Translations under genes and position numbers: made by a program
Assembly: GCA_032251455.1 (NCBI GenBank)
Contig: JAVVEG010000006.1
Span: forward strand, 1 to 64,000
Length of the DNA: 64,000 nucleotides
From: JAVVEG01 sp032251455
Lineage (GTDB): Bacteria; Pseudomonadota; Gammaproteobacteria; Pseudomonadales; Pseudohongiellaceae
Direction: 5' to 3'
Notes under the pieces: generated by a model
Told to the model about the DNA's origin: nothing
Databases searched by the model: none
The model's input: the letters and a program-made list of their open reading frames with translations, nothing else
Shown here: in pieces, positions 56,455 to 64,000 of the stretch
Numbering within the stretch: position 1 is the stretch's first letter
Layout of the letters: every line of letters begins with the position of its first letter

Positions 56455-57399
56455 GTGAACCCGATACATGCACTTTATACCCAGCTCTGGCAAATACCTG
56501 CCATCCGCGGCAGCCGTCTTGGTCGCCATATGTTCAAACAACTGGCCAAAGGGAATGTTGCTCCTGCATACGAATTCCTGACTGATTTTTTCGGCCTCAG
56601 CTACAGGGGAGAACTGGGCAACAGTATCGATTTCAATATTTTCTATTACGGTGCCTTTGAAAAACCCTTGCTGTTTTTTCTCAGCGATACCCTGGAAGCC
56701 ATTGCCCCTCACGGTTGCTTTGCCGATATCGGTGCCAATATCGGCCAGCATTCACTGTACATGTCCCGGCTTGCCCGCCAGGTACATGCCTTTGAACCCT
56801 ACCAGGCCGTCAGGGACCGCTTACAATTACAGATCCAGTTGAATGCACTGGAAAATATCACCGTCCACCCGGTCGGCTTGAGCGACCGCAATACCAGCCT
56901 GCCCTTCTTTGCCCCCACCGGGCGCAATACTGGCATCGGCTCTTTCGATGCCAGCACTGTCGAGAAAGGCAACCGGAATATAGGAGAGCTGCAACTGGTG
57001 AACGGTGACGATTATTTTCGGGCCCAGCATATCGAGCACATCGATTTGATGAAAATCGATGTCGAGGGCTTCGAAAAACCTGCCCTGCATGGCTTGGCAA
57101 GCACCTTGCGCAGCAACCGGCCAATTGTCGTGTGTGAAATCACCTACAACAAACCGTTTTCTTTTGAATCCCTGAGTGACATGCTGGCAGCCTTGCCTGA
57201 AAACTACTCCTTGTTCACTTTTGATACGCGCAAGCGCGATGGCAGCAAGGCCAGGCGAAGAAATGCCCGAACCAGGCTCAGCGGCAATTACAGAATAATT
57301 CCCTACCAGGATTTTCGCACTGAGGGACAGGACGATATCATTGCCTGCCCCAATGAGGCCCTGACGAAGTTGCCACGGTCGCGCGGCACCGAAATTTGA
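56455..57399 (+). CDS. FkbM family methyltransferase
   Basis: 314-residue SAM-dependent methyltransferase. It has the SAM motif CFADIGANIGQHS and the FkbM signature LMKIDVEGFEKPALHG. FkbM enzymes O-methylate sugars or polyketides in many glycan clusters. The start is GTG at 56455 with AGGA 10 nt upstream, so it follows the ATPase stop by 4 bp; a longer frame overlapping that gene is less likely. No glycosyltransferase is in the window. Confidence 0.88.
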   Translation: MNPIHALYTQLWQIPAIRGSRLGRHMFKQLAKGNVAPAYEFLTDFFGLSYRGELGNSIDFNIFYYGAFEKPLLFFLSDTLEAIAPHGCFADIGANIGQHSLYMSRLARQVHAFEPYQAVRDRLQLQIQLNALENITVHPVGLSDRNTSLPFFAPTGRNTGIGSFDASTVEKGNRNIGELQLVNGDDYFRAQHIEHIDLMKIDVEGFEKPALHGLASTLRSNRPIVVCEITYNKPFSFESLSDMLAALPENYSLFTFDTRKRDGSKARRRNARTRLSGNYRIIPYQDFRTEGQDDIIACPNEALTKLPRSRGTEI

Positions 57400-57484
57400 C
57401 CGGGATCGCGGTTTATCGCAGTAGCGAGACACCCCAATTTATCCTGTAGATATCCCCCTTCAATCATCAGAGAGGCTGAAGCAA

Positions 57485-58186
57485 GTGTCACAGGTCTTCC
57501 AGTGCCCGGTATGCGAATCGCCAGCCATCCGTCGATTCGCACAGCTGGAAACACGCGACTACTGGCGCTGCGAGACCTGTGTGGCAACCTTTGTCGACAC
57601 GGCGCAATTACCCGATATCCAGCTTGAACGGGCGCAGTACGCCTTGCATCAGAATGATCCGGATGATACCGCGTACCGCGCCTTTCTCGGGCGCCTGGCT
57701 ACGCCGCTTTTGCAACGACTGCAAGGCTTGCAAGCTTTTCAACCCTTGCAAACCTCGCGCTCACAGCAAGGCTTGTACGGATTGGATTACGGTTGTGGTC
57801 CGGGACCTGCTCTAGCCGCCATGTTGCGCGAGGCTGGTCATACCATGGCGGTCTATGACCCGTTGTTCTACGATGACCGCAGTGTATTGACCGGCCCTTA
57901 TGATTTCATTACCTGCACGGAGGTGGCTGAACATTTCCACCAGCCGGCACAGGAGTTTGCCCGCCTGGACCGATTACTGGCTCCCGGCGGATGGCTGGCG
58001 GTGATGACGGGTTTCACCCCGGATGATGCTGACTTTGCACGCTGGCATTACCGGCTAGACCCGACCCATGTCGTGTTCTACCGGGAGGCAACATTTAATG
58101 TGCTGGCACAACGTTACGGTTGGCGCTGTGAGATTCCCTGCGCCAATGTTGCTCTTTTGCAAAAGTGGACTGTCGTCAGTAATTGA
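57485..58186 (+). CDS. class I SAM methyltransferase with N-terminal zinc ribbon
   Basis: 233-residue protein with an N-terminal zinc knuckle (Cys7, Cys10, Cys29, Cys32) and a SAM-binding core (GLDYGCGPGPALAAML, then TCTEVAEHF and LLAPGGWLAVMTG). The start is GTG at 57485. Such zinc-ribbon class I methyltransferases occur in sugar-modification loci, but the substrate here is unknown. It lies 85 bp after fkbM. Confidence 0.85.
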   Translation: MSQVFQCPVCESPAIRRFAQLETRDYWRCETCVATFVDTAQLPDIQLERAQYALHQNDPDDTAYRAFLGRLATPLLQRLQGLQAFQPLQTSRSQQGLYGLDYGCGPGPALAAMLREAGHTMAVYDPLFYDDRSVLTGPYDFITCTEVAEHFHQPAQEFARLDRLLAPGGWLAVMTGFTPDDADFARWHYRLDPTHVVFYREATFNVLAQRYGWRCEIPCANVALLQKWTVVSN

Positions 58187-58297
58187 TCTCATATTCGAGC
58201 AGTTGGGGCAGAGCCGAGCGCTCAAAGAACGGAAGGAATGCTTGCAGGAATAGTCCAACCCGGAGACTGCGTAAAAAGGGCTTTGGGGAGTGCCAGA

Positions 58298-58346
58298 TTC
58301 ATGCTATGTTCAAACTGAATATATATGAATATAAAGGAGGCCTGTC
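58298..58346 (+). promoter_or_regulatory. candidate parDE promoter, operator and RBS
   Basis: Possible -35 TTGGGG (58283-58288) and -10 TATGTT (58305-58310), 16 bp apart. TTCA/TGAA (58309-58319) and ATTCAT/ATGAAT arms surround it, as expected if ParD autoregulates. A strong AAAGGAGG precedes the parD ATG by 6 nt. Confidence 0.4.
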
Positions 58347-58592
58347 ATGGCAAGCACCAGTCTTACTCTTGGTCAGCATTGGGAAATCTTCATCAAGAAT
58401 GAAATTGCCAGTGGACGTTATAGCTCAGCCAGCGAGGTTATCAGGGATGCCCTTCGCCACTTGGAAGAACGGCGAAGCAAACTTGAAACTCTGAGAACAC
58501 ATCTGGCTGAAGGCGCGGCACAGGCCGCAAAGGGAGAATTCGTCAGGAATTTTTCCGTTGAAAAGCTCATTGGGCAACTGGACAGTGAATAA
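58347..58592 (+). CDS. parD: ParD-like type II antitoxin
   Basis: 81-residue ribbon-helix-helix antitoxin of the CopG/ParD family (TSLTLGQHWEIFIKNEIA, SASEVIRDALRHLEER). The N-terminal RHH domain should bind its own promoter and the C-terminus the toxin. Its stop overlaps the parE start by one base. Confidence 0.93.
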   Translation: MASTSLTLGQHWEIFIKNEIASGRYSSASEVIRDALRHLEERRSKLETLRTHLAEGAAQAAKGEFVRNFSVEKLIGQLDSE

Positions 58593-58900
58593 TGAAGCTC
58601 ACCGTCCGCATCACCCGGCGCGCCGAACAGGACTTGTTCGCCATAGGCCGTTACACCTTAAAAGAATGGAGCAAGGCCCAGCGCGATGAATATTTGCGGA
58701 AAATAATCGGCCGGATCAATTGGCTGGCCGAGCGACCTAGAATAGGCAAGCAACGGGGTGACATTGCGGAAGGATATTATTCGTTTTTGGAAGGTTCGCA
58801 CGTGATCTTTTACATCTTTGATGAGGTAAATATCGACATTATCGGGATTCCGCACCAAGCAATGGATATCGAGAATTACTTTCATTCGGAAGATGATTGA
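58592..58900 (+). CDS. parE: ParE/RelE-fold toxin
   Basis: 102-residue ParE-family toxin (RITRRAEQDLFAIGRYT...; RPRIGKQRGDI, YYSFLEGSHVIFYIFDE, IIGIPHQAMD). Full-length with all conserved segments, so likely active. Known ParE toxins inhibit DNA gyrase. It ends 48 bp from the 3' end of tRNA-Arg. Confidence 0.93.
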   Translation: MKLTVRITRRAEQDLFAIGRYTLKEWSKAQRDEYLRKIIGRINWLAERPRIGKQRGDIAEGYYSFLEGSHVIFYIFDEVNIDIIGIPHQAMDIENYFHSEDD

Positions 58901-58948
58901 GTTAATGGAATCGTGCAGTTTTGTCTCCGGGTTGGACCCCTGTGAATT

Positions 58949-59025
58949 TGGTGCGCCCGGCAGGATTCGAACCTGCGACCCTCGGCTTAGAAGGCCGATG
59001 CTCTATCCGACTGAGCTACGGGCGC
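58949..59025 (-). tRNA. tRNA-Arg (TCT)
   Basis: 77-nt cloverleaf with acceptor GCGCCCG/CGGGCGC, T-loop GGTTCGAATCC, anticodon loop CTTCTAA (anticodon TCT, reading AGA), and encoded CCA. Last of three tRNA genes on this strand. Confidence 0.97.
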
Positions 59026-59056
59026 ATGCTCTGATTGCACGAAGATAAGCAAAAAA

Positions 59057-59133
59057 TGGGGTGACCGATGGGGCTCGAACCCACGACAACCGGAGTCACA
59101 GTCCGGGGCTCTACCAACTGAGCTACGATCACC
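59057..59133 (-). tRNA. tRNA-His (GTG)
   Basis: Acceptor GTGATCG/CGGTCAC with the extra G-1 paired to C73, diagnostic of tRNA-His. Anticodon loop CTGTGAC (GTG). CCA encoded. Confidence 0.97.
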
Positions 59134-59155
59134 ATAAGAAGCGATTTGACTGAAT

Positions 59156-59232
59156 TGGTCGGGGTAGAGAGATTTGAACTCCCGACATCCTGCACCCAAA
59201 GCAGGCGCGCTACCAGGCTGCGCTATACCCCG
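59156..59232 (-). tRNA. tRNA-Pro (TGG)
   Basis: Acceptor CGGGGTA/TACCCCG, D-arm AGCGCAGCCTGGTAGCGC, anticodon loop TTTGGGT (TGG), CCA encoded. First of the Pro-His-Arg cluster, about 100 bp downstream of cysS. Confidence 0.97.
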
Positions 59233-59332
59233 AATTCAGTACATCTTAATCGCGAGGCGGCATAATACTCAGGCCTGCTATAGCAGTCAATCTCTGATTG
59301 CTTTTTTGCTCAATGTCGCAACACCCAAGGCT

Positions 59333-60733
59333 TCAACGCTCGATGCGCCAGACGCTGCCCTTGGCAGAGTCCTCCACCACGACATTCATGGCCGCAAGCC
59401 TGGCCCTGATCTGATCTGCCAAGGCCCAATCCCTGTCGGCCCGGGCCTGCTGGCGTTCAGCGATGAGTGCTTTGATAATCTCGGCATCGGGTTTTTCCCT
59501 GCTGGTCTGTTGCAGGAAAACTTCCGGGCTCTGTTGCAAAATTCCCAGTGTCGACCCCAGTTTAACCAGCAGTCTGGCCAGATCCGCAGCCACTTCAGGC
59601 TCTGCATCCTTGCAGCGATTGATCTCACGCACCAAGTCAAACAGTACGCCCAGGGCCACTGGGGTGTTGAAATCATCATTCATCGCTGCCTTGAAGGCCT
59701 TTTCGAAACGACTGTTGACGATATCCCTGGCCGCCGCGGTATCAAACGGGCGCAGGCCGGCATAAAAACGTTCCAGCGACGCGGCGGCCTGCTCCAGACC
59801 CTGGTCGGAATAATTGATGGGGCTACGATAATGACTGGCCAGCAACAGATAACGAACCACCTCGGCCGGGTATTTTTCCAGCACTTCGCGCACGGTGAAA
59901 AAATTGCCCAAGGACTTGGACATCTTCTCGTTGTCGACCCGGACCGAGCCATTGTGCAGCCAGTAACGGGCAAATTTGACCCCGGTCGCGGCCTCAGACT
60001 GGGCTATCTCGTTCTCATGATGTGGAAACATCAGGTCAGAGCCACCGCCGTGGATATCGAAACTGTTGCCCAGGCAGCAGGTGGACATGGCCGAGCACTC
60101 GATATGCCAGCCAGGGCGGCCATAACCCCAGGGGGAATCCCAGCCCACCTCACCATCGGCAGCAGCTTTCCAGAGCGCAAAATCGCGTGGGTCGCGCTTG
60201 TCCTCATCCACCTCGATGCGGGCACCGGCCAGCAGCTCCTCCGGGTTCTTGTTCGACAATTTGCCATAATCGGCAAACTGCCTGACCGAATAATAGACAT
60301 CCCCGTTGTTTGCCCGATAGGCGGCCTCGCGCGCCACCAGCACCGAAATCATGTCGATGATCTGGTCAATATGCGCAGTAGCCCGCGGCTCTTTATCCGG
60401 AGGCAGTATGCCCAGGGCCATTTCATCTTCATGCGTGGCCTTGATGAAGCGTTCGGTCAGGGACGTGAATGCTTCTCCGTTTTCCTGCGCTCTCGCCAGA
60501 ATCTTGTCATCGATATCTGTGATATTGCGTACATAGGTCACCTCGTAACCACTGTTGCGCAAATGCCTGACGATGATATCGAACGCAACCAGCATGCGCG
60601 CGTGGCCAATATGACAGTAATCATAAGTGGTCAGGCCGCACACATACATGTTGATTTTGCCGGCTTCCAGCGGCTGAAAAATTTCCTTTTTACGGCTCCA
60701 GGTATTGTAGATATGCAGTTCTGACTTGCTCAA
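59333..60733 (-). CDS. cysS: cysteinyl-tRNA synthetase
   Basis: Class I synthetase with zinc-binding Cys in MYVCGLTTYDY, HIGH-type HIGHARML and KMSKSLGN. The start chosen is TTG at 60733, sharing bases with the glnS stop (TTGA) and preceded by an AGGGGGGG tract. A GTG at 60751 would add six residues. Residues begin SKSELHIYNTWSRKKEIF, close to the family N-terminus. Confidence 0.96.
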   Translation of the reverse strand: MSKSELHIYNTWSRKKEIFQPLEAGKINMYVCGLTTYDYCHIGHARMLVAFDIIVRHLRNSGYEVTYVRNITDIDDKILARAQENGEAFTSLTERFIKATHEDEMALGILPPDKEPRATAHIDQIIDMISVLVAREAAYRANNGDVYYSVRQFADYGKLSNKNPEELLAGARIEVDEDKRDPRDFALWKAAADGEVGWDSPWGYGRPGWHIECSAMSTCCLGNSFDIHGGGSDLMFPHHENEIAQSEAATGVKFARYWLHNGSVRVDNEKMSKSLGNFFTVREVLEKYPAEVVRYLLLASHYRSPINYSDQGLEQAAASLERFYAGLRPFDTAAARDIVNSRFEKAFKAAMNDDFNTPVALGVLFDLVREINRCKDAEPEVAADLARLLVKLGSTLGILQQSPEVFLQQTSREKPDAEIIKALIAERQQARADRDWALADQIRARLAAMNVVVEDSAKGSVWRIER

Positions 60734-62478
60734 TTCCCCCCCTTGCTCCACGAGTCACGCAAAGTTACTGTGCGGTTAAAAACCGGCGCACCGGGCCTGG
60801 AGTCAATACGATCAACGCAAAAATAACCTTCACGCTCAAACTGAAAGTGCTGCTCTGCTGTGGCCGAGGCCAGCGAGGGTTCTGCCAGACAGTTTGACAG
60901 AACCACGAGCGATTCGGGATTCAGACATTCCTGATAACCCACCCCATCTTTAGCATCCGGGTTTTCAGTGTTGAACAGCCGGTCATACAGGCGCACTTCC
61001 ACTGTTATGGCAGCCTCGGCAGGAACCCAGTGAATGACACCCTTCACCTTTCTGCCCACCGGATTCTTACCCAGCGTGTCGGCATCATAACTACACAGCA
61101 GTGTGGTGATTTCTCCGCTGTCATTGCGCAGCACCTCCTCACAACGGATGACATAGGCTCCCCGCAGACGGACCTCACCGCCCGGGATCAGACGTTTGAA
61201 ACCGGGAGGTGGCGTTTCCTCAAAATCGCTTCTATCGATATACAATGTCCTGCCGAAGGGTAACTCCCGGTGCCCCATCTCTTCTTTTGGATGCGCGGGC
61301 AGTTGCAGTACCTCTTGCGAATTCTCTTGCGAATTCTCAGGATAATTCTGCAACACTACCTGCAGTGGTTTGAGCACACACATCGCCCGCGGGGCGTGGC
61401 GGTCGAGGTCTTCACGAATACAGTGCTCAAGCATCCCGACATCTACCGTGCTTTCACTGCGGCTAACCCCTACCCTGTCACTGAAATCACGGATTGAGGC
61501 GGGCGTATAACCGCGTCTGCGCAAGCCGGAAATAGTCGGCATGCGCGGATCATCCCAGCCACTGACATGGTTTTGCATGACCAGCTCCCTGAGTTTGCGC
61601 TTGCTCATGACCGTGTAATTGATATTGAGCCTGGCAAATTCGTATTGCCGGGGCAGGACATACGCGGCAGGCGAGCCTTCGCCACCGGCAGCCTCATGCA
61701 GACTTTCCCTGCTCAGGGCATTGAGAATCCAGTCATACAGCGGACGATGATCTTCAAACTCCAGGGTACACAGAGAATGCGTCACCGATTCAATCGCATC
61801 CGACAGGCAATGGGCATAATCGTACATCGGGTAGATTGGCCACTGATCCCCGGTTTGATGATGATGTACATGTCGGATCCGGTAAATGACCGGATCGCGC
61901 AGAGTGATATTGGGCGAACTCATGTCGATTTTTGCCCGCAAACTGTGTTCCCCATCGGCAAATTCCCCGGCCCGCATGCGGGTGAATAAATCCAGATTTT
62001 CTGCCACTGAGCGTGAACGATACGGGCTATCCTTACCGGGCGTTGTCAAGGTGCCACGATACTCACGCGCCTGCTCAGGACTCAGACTGCACACATAGGC
62101 CTGGCCGCGTTCAATCAACTGGCGGGCAAACTGGTACAGCGCCTCGAAATAGGACGAGGTGTAACGCACATCGCCATGCCATTGAAATCCCAGCCATTGG
62201 ATATCCTCCTTGATGGCATTGATGAATTCCTGGCTCTCTTTTTCCGGATTGGTATCATCAAAACGCAGATTGCAATATCCACCATACAACTGTGCAACAC
62301 CAAAATTCAGACAGATGGACTTGGCATGACCTATATGCAGAAAGCCATTGGGTTCAGGAGGAAATCTGGTCTGGATGCGGCCCTGGTGCTTGCCCGCTGC
62401 CAGATCCTGCTCGATAATGTGGCGGATGAAATTGGAAGGTGGGGCCGAATGTCCGTTATTGGGGCTGGAAGAACTCAT
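60730..62478 (-). CDS. glnS: glutaminyl-tRNA synthetase
   Basis: 582-residue class I synthetase. It has PPEPNGFLHIGHAKSI, the KMSKS variant VMSKRKL, and a C-terminal beta-barrel anticodon-binding domain. A short NSQENSQE duplication lies before the anticodon domain region. Translationally coupled to cysS. Divergent from ppiB with about 110 bp between. Confidence 0.98.
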   Translation of the reverse strand: MSSSSPNNGHSAPPSNFIRHIIEQDLAAGKHQGRIQTRFPPEPNGFLHIGHAKSICLNFGVAQLYGGYCNLRFDDTNPEKESQEFINAIKEDIQWLGFQWHGDVRYTSSYFEALYQFARQLIERGQAYVCSLSPEQAREYRGTLTTPGKDSPYRSRSVAENLDLFTRMRAGEFADGEHSLRAKIDMSSPNITLRDPVIYRIRHVHHHQTGDQWPIYPMYDYAHCLSDAIESVTHSLCTLEFEDHRPLYDWILNALSRESLHEAAGGEGSPAAYVLPRQYEFARLNINYTVMSKRKLRELVMQNHVSGWDDPRMPTISGLRRRGYTPASIRDFSDRVGVSRSESTVDVGMLEHCIREDLDRHAPRAMCVLKPLQVVLQNYPENSQENSQEVLQLPAHPKEEMGHRELPFGRTLYIDRSDFEETPPPGFKRLIPGGEVRLRGAYVIRCEEVLRNDSGEITTLLCSYDADTLGKNPVGRKVKGVIHWVPAEAAITVEVRLYDRLFNTENPDAKDGVGYQECLNPESLVVLSNCLAEPSLASATAEQHFQFEREGYFCVDRIDSRPGAPVFNRTVTLRDSWSKGGN

Positions 62479-62587
62479 ATCAATGATTCTGCTTTCTCGG
62501 TAGCGATAAAGGCCTTATTATAACCGCTCAATGAAATTCTCATAGGGGGAATAGCTGTTTGCGGCATTCCTGACAAGGTTGTGTGAC

Positions 62588-63115
62588 ATGGTAGTGTTCA
62601 AAACAAATTATGGTGACATCAGCATTGCTTTGGATTTTGAAAAAGCACCGATCAGTGCTGCCAATTTTCTGGCCTATGCCAAAAGTGGTTTTTATGATGG
62701 CACCGTGTTTCATCGGGTCATTAACAACTTCATGATACAGGGCGGGGGATTTGTCTCTGGCATGAAACAAAAGAACGGCGGAGAACCCATCAAGAATGAG
62801 GCAGACAACGGACTGACCAATGATACCGGCACCCTGGCCATGGCCAGAACCTCGGACCCGCATTCAGCAAGCTCGCAGTTTTTCATTAATGTCAGCGACA
62901 ATACTTTTCTCAATCACAAGGAAAAATCCATGCAGGGCTGGGGTTATGCCGTTTTCGGCAAGGTCGTCGAAGGCATGGATGTGGTCAACAAGATCAAACA
63001 ATGCCCAACTACCTCCAAAGCAGGGCACCAGGATGTCCCCGTCGATGAAGTCATCATCACCAGCACCGAGGTAAGCTACCCGGAGGACAAGCCGGCAGAT
63101 AACAGCAAGAGCTGA
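62588..63115 (+). CDS. ppiB: peptidyl-prolyl cis-trans isomerase (cyclophilin)
   Basis: 175-residue cytoplasmic-type cyclophilin without signal peptide. It has FHRVINNFMIQGGG, the SSQFFIN segment and the active-site Trp region (GWGYAVFGKVVEGMDV). The start is ATG at 62588 with AAGG 9 nt upstream. Its stop overlaps the lpxH start (TGATG). Confidence 0.95.
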   Translation: MVVFKTNYGDISIALDFEKAPISAANFLAYAKSGFYDGTVFHRVINNFMIQGGGFVSGMKQKNGGEPIKNEADNGLTNDTGTLAMARTSDPHSASSQFFINVSDNTFLNHKEKSMQGWGYAVFGKVVEGMDVVNKIKQCPTTSKAGHQDVPVDEVIITSTEVSYPEDKPADNSKS

Positions 63116-63915
63116 TGATGAGTGCCATTGGGGGAAAACAAGCACTGTTCATTTCAGATCTGCATCTGGATCCGGAGACCCCGGAACTGCTGGCAGAGTT
63201 TCTGCTGTTTCTGGAAACCCGGGCTGCGGGTGCACAGGCCCTGTACATACTCGGGGATCTGTTCGAGAAATGGATCGGCGATGATGACGAGCACAGCCTG
63301 GGCAATCAGGTGGCCGAGGCGCTGAGAAAACTGGCTGACACCGGCACGGAAATCTATCTGATGCATGGCAACCGGGATTTTCTGATCGGTGAACAGTATG
63401 CCCGCAAATGCCACGCCACTCTCCTGCAGGAACCACATATCATGGAGCGACATGGGCAGCGCGCCGTCCTGATTCATGGCGACAGCCTTTGTACCCGTGA
63501 TCTCGCCTACATGCAATTCCGGCAAATGGTGCGCTCCAGCCGCTGGCAGCAGGATTTCCTGGGCAAATCACTGGTCGAGCGGCAGATGATTGCACAACAG
63601 GCCAGACAACAGAGCCAGGAAGCCAACAGCAACAAGGCCTCGGATATCATGGATGTGACTCCCCAGGAAGTCATCAAGCTATTACAGGAGCAGCAGGTCA
63701 ACACCTTGATCCACGGGCACACACATCGGCCGGCTGTACACACGCTGCGCCTGGAAAAACCGATCAATGGCAGTCTGGAAGCGCAACGGCTGGTCCTTGG
63801 CAGCTGGGATCAGAAAGGCTGGGTATTGGCGCTGGATGAGTCGGGATTCAACCTCCAGCACTTCAGGTTTCAGGCCTCTCCCAACTCTCCCAACTTCTCC
63901 CCCAAGGCAAAATAG
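63115..63915 (+). CDS. lpxH: UDP-2,3-diacylglucosamine diphosphatase
   Basis: Lipid A step producing lipid X. 266-residue calcineurin-fold phosphoesterase with ISDLHLD, GDLFEKWIGDD, HGNRDF, HGDSL and HGHTHRP metal-binding motifs. About 25 residues longer than E. coli LpxH at the C-terminus. Overlaps the ppiB stop and, antisense, the unidentified gene at the right edge. Confidence 0.96.
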   Translation: MMSAIGGKQALFISDLHLDPETPELLAEFLLFLETRAAGAQALYILGDLFEKWIGDDDEHSLGNQVAEALRKLADTGTEIYLMHGNRDFLIGEQYARKCHATLLQEPHIMERHGQRAVLIHGDSLCTRDLAYMQFRQMVRSSRWQQDFLGKSLVERQMIAQQARQQSQEANSNKASDIMDVTPQEVIKLLQEQQVNTLIHGHTHRPAVHTLRLEKPINGSLEAQRLVLGSWDQKGWVLALDESGFNLQHFRFQASPNSPNFSPKAK

Positions 63916-64000
63916 CGGTCAAAGTGAGCTTCACACAATTGCAACAACTCCTGGTCTGCCTGGCTGATCAACAGTTGAATCTCCACCTGCCGGTACTCTG
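63870..64000 (-). CDS. C-terminal fragment of an unidentified gene (partial)
   Basis: An open frame entering from the right edge and ending TGA at 63870-63872. It reads a helical, Glu/Leu-rich segment (EYRQVEIQLLISQADQELL, then LCEAHFDRYFALGEKLG). The codon use looks protein-like and it would be convergent with lpxH (46-bp overlap). No family was recognised; the fragment is too short to be sure. Confidence 0.45.
   Translation of the reverse strand, partial: EYRQVEIQLLISQADQELLQLCEAHFDRYFALGEKLGELGEA

Noticed and set aside
59174..60724. 516-residue open frame on the plus strand
   Set aside because: Covers cysS and part of tRNA-Pro antisense; it is a shadow of cysS codon bias.

Overview
This window is a gene-dense chromosomal segment of a gammaproteobacterium. 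The conserved gene strings asd-fimV-truA-trpF-accD-folC-dedD-cvpA-purF, mfd-csiV and prmB-aroC follow the Pseudomonas-type order. A complete Na+-translocating NADH:quinone reductase operon and moderate GC suggest a marine or halotolerant lineage related to the Pseudomonadales. No species is claimed. No prophage, insertion sequence, rRNA or CRISPR array was seen. Non-ATG starts are frequent: TTG or GTG with a reasonable Shine-Dalgarno at ilvE, tatD, trpB, gap, fkbM and cysS.

Layout. 1-797 is non-coding and repeat-rich: two copies of a ~240-260 bp palindrome-bearing cassette, a 7-bp VNTR, an 18-bp tandem array and a 20-bp perfect inverted repeat. Next come topA, ilvE, tatD and a DUF2835-pyrD-glutaredoxin operon. 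7405-18852 holds two MoxR systems arranged tail to tail: a forward six-gene operon (moxR, DUF58, DUF4381, two VWA genes, BatD) followed by yciH, and a reverse moxR-DUF58-transglutaminase operon. 18853-35456 is a long reverse-strand run of biosynthetic and cell-envelope genes: purF, cvpA, dedD, folC, accD, trpA, trpB, trpF, truA, fimV, asd, leuD, leuC, aroC, prmB. Divergent from prmB is folE. 36114-47950 is again all reverse: DUF4892, DUF4389, gpsA, an orphan RnfG/NqrC-like flavin-motif gene, sthA, then nqrM-apbE and nqrFEDCBA. 48180-55141 holds a long-form GAPDH, mfd, csiV and a methylthioinosine phosphorylase. 55203-58900 looks more accessory: a MinD/ParA-like ATPase with a C-terminal extension, an FkbM methyltransferase, a zinc-ribbon methyltransferase and a ParDE toxin-antitoxin pair. 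A tRNA cluster (Pro-His-Arg), cysS, glnS, ppiB, lpxH and the end of an unidentified gene close the window.

How the genes work together. The main themes are Na+-dependent respiration with its own maturation factors (ApbE flavinylates NqrB and NqrC; NqrM helps cofactor assembly), redox balance (SthA, GpsA, orphan flavin protein), amino acid and nucleotide synthesis, and two MoxR/VWA or MoxR/transglutaminase envelope systems. The points most worth following up are the repeat block at the left edge, the juxtaposed MoxR systems, the orphan flavin-motif protein near the nqr operon, and the ATPase/FkbM/methyltransferase cluster.
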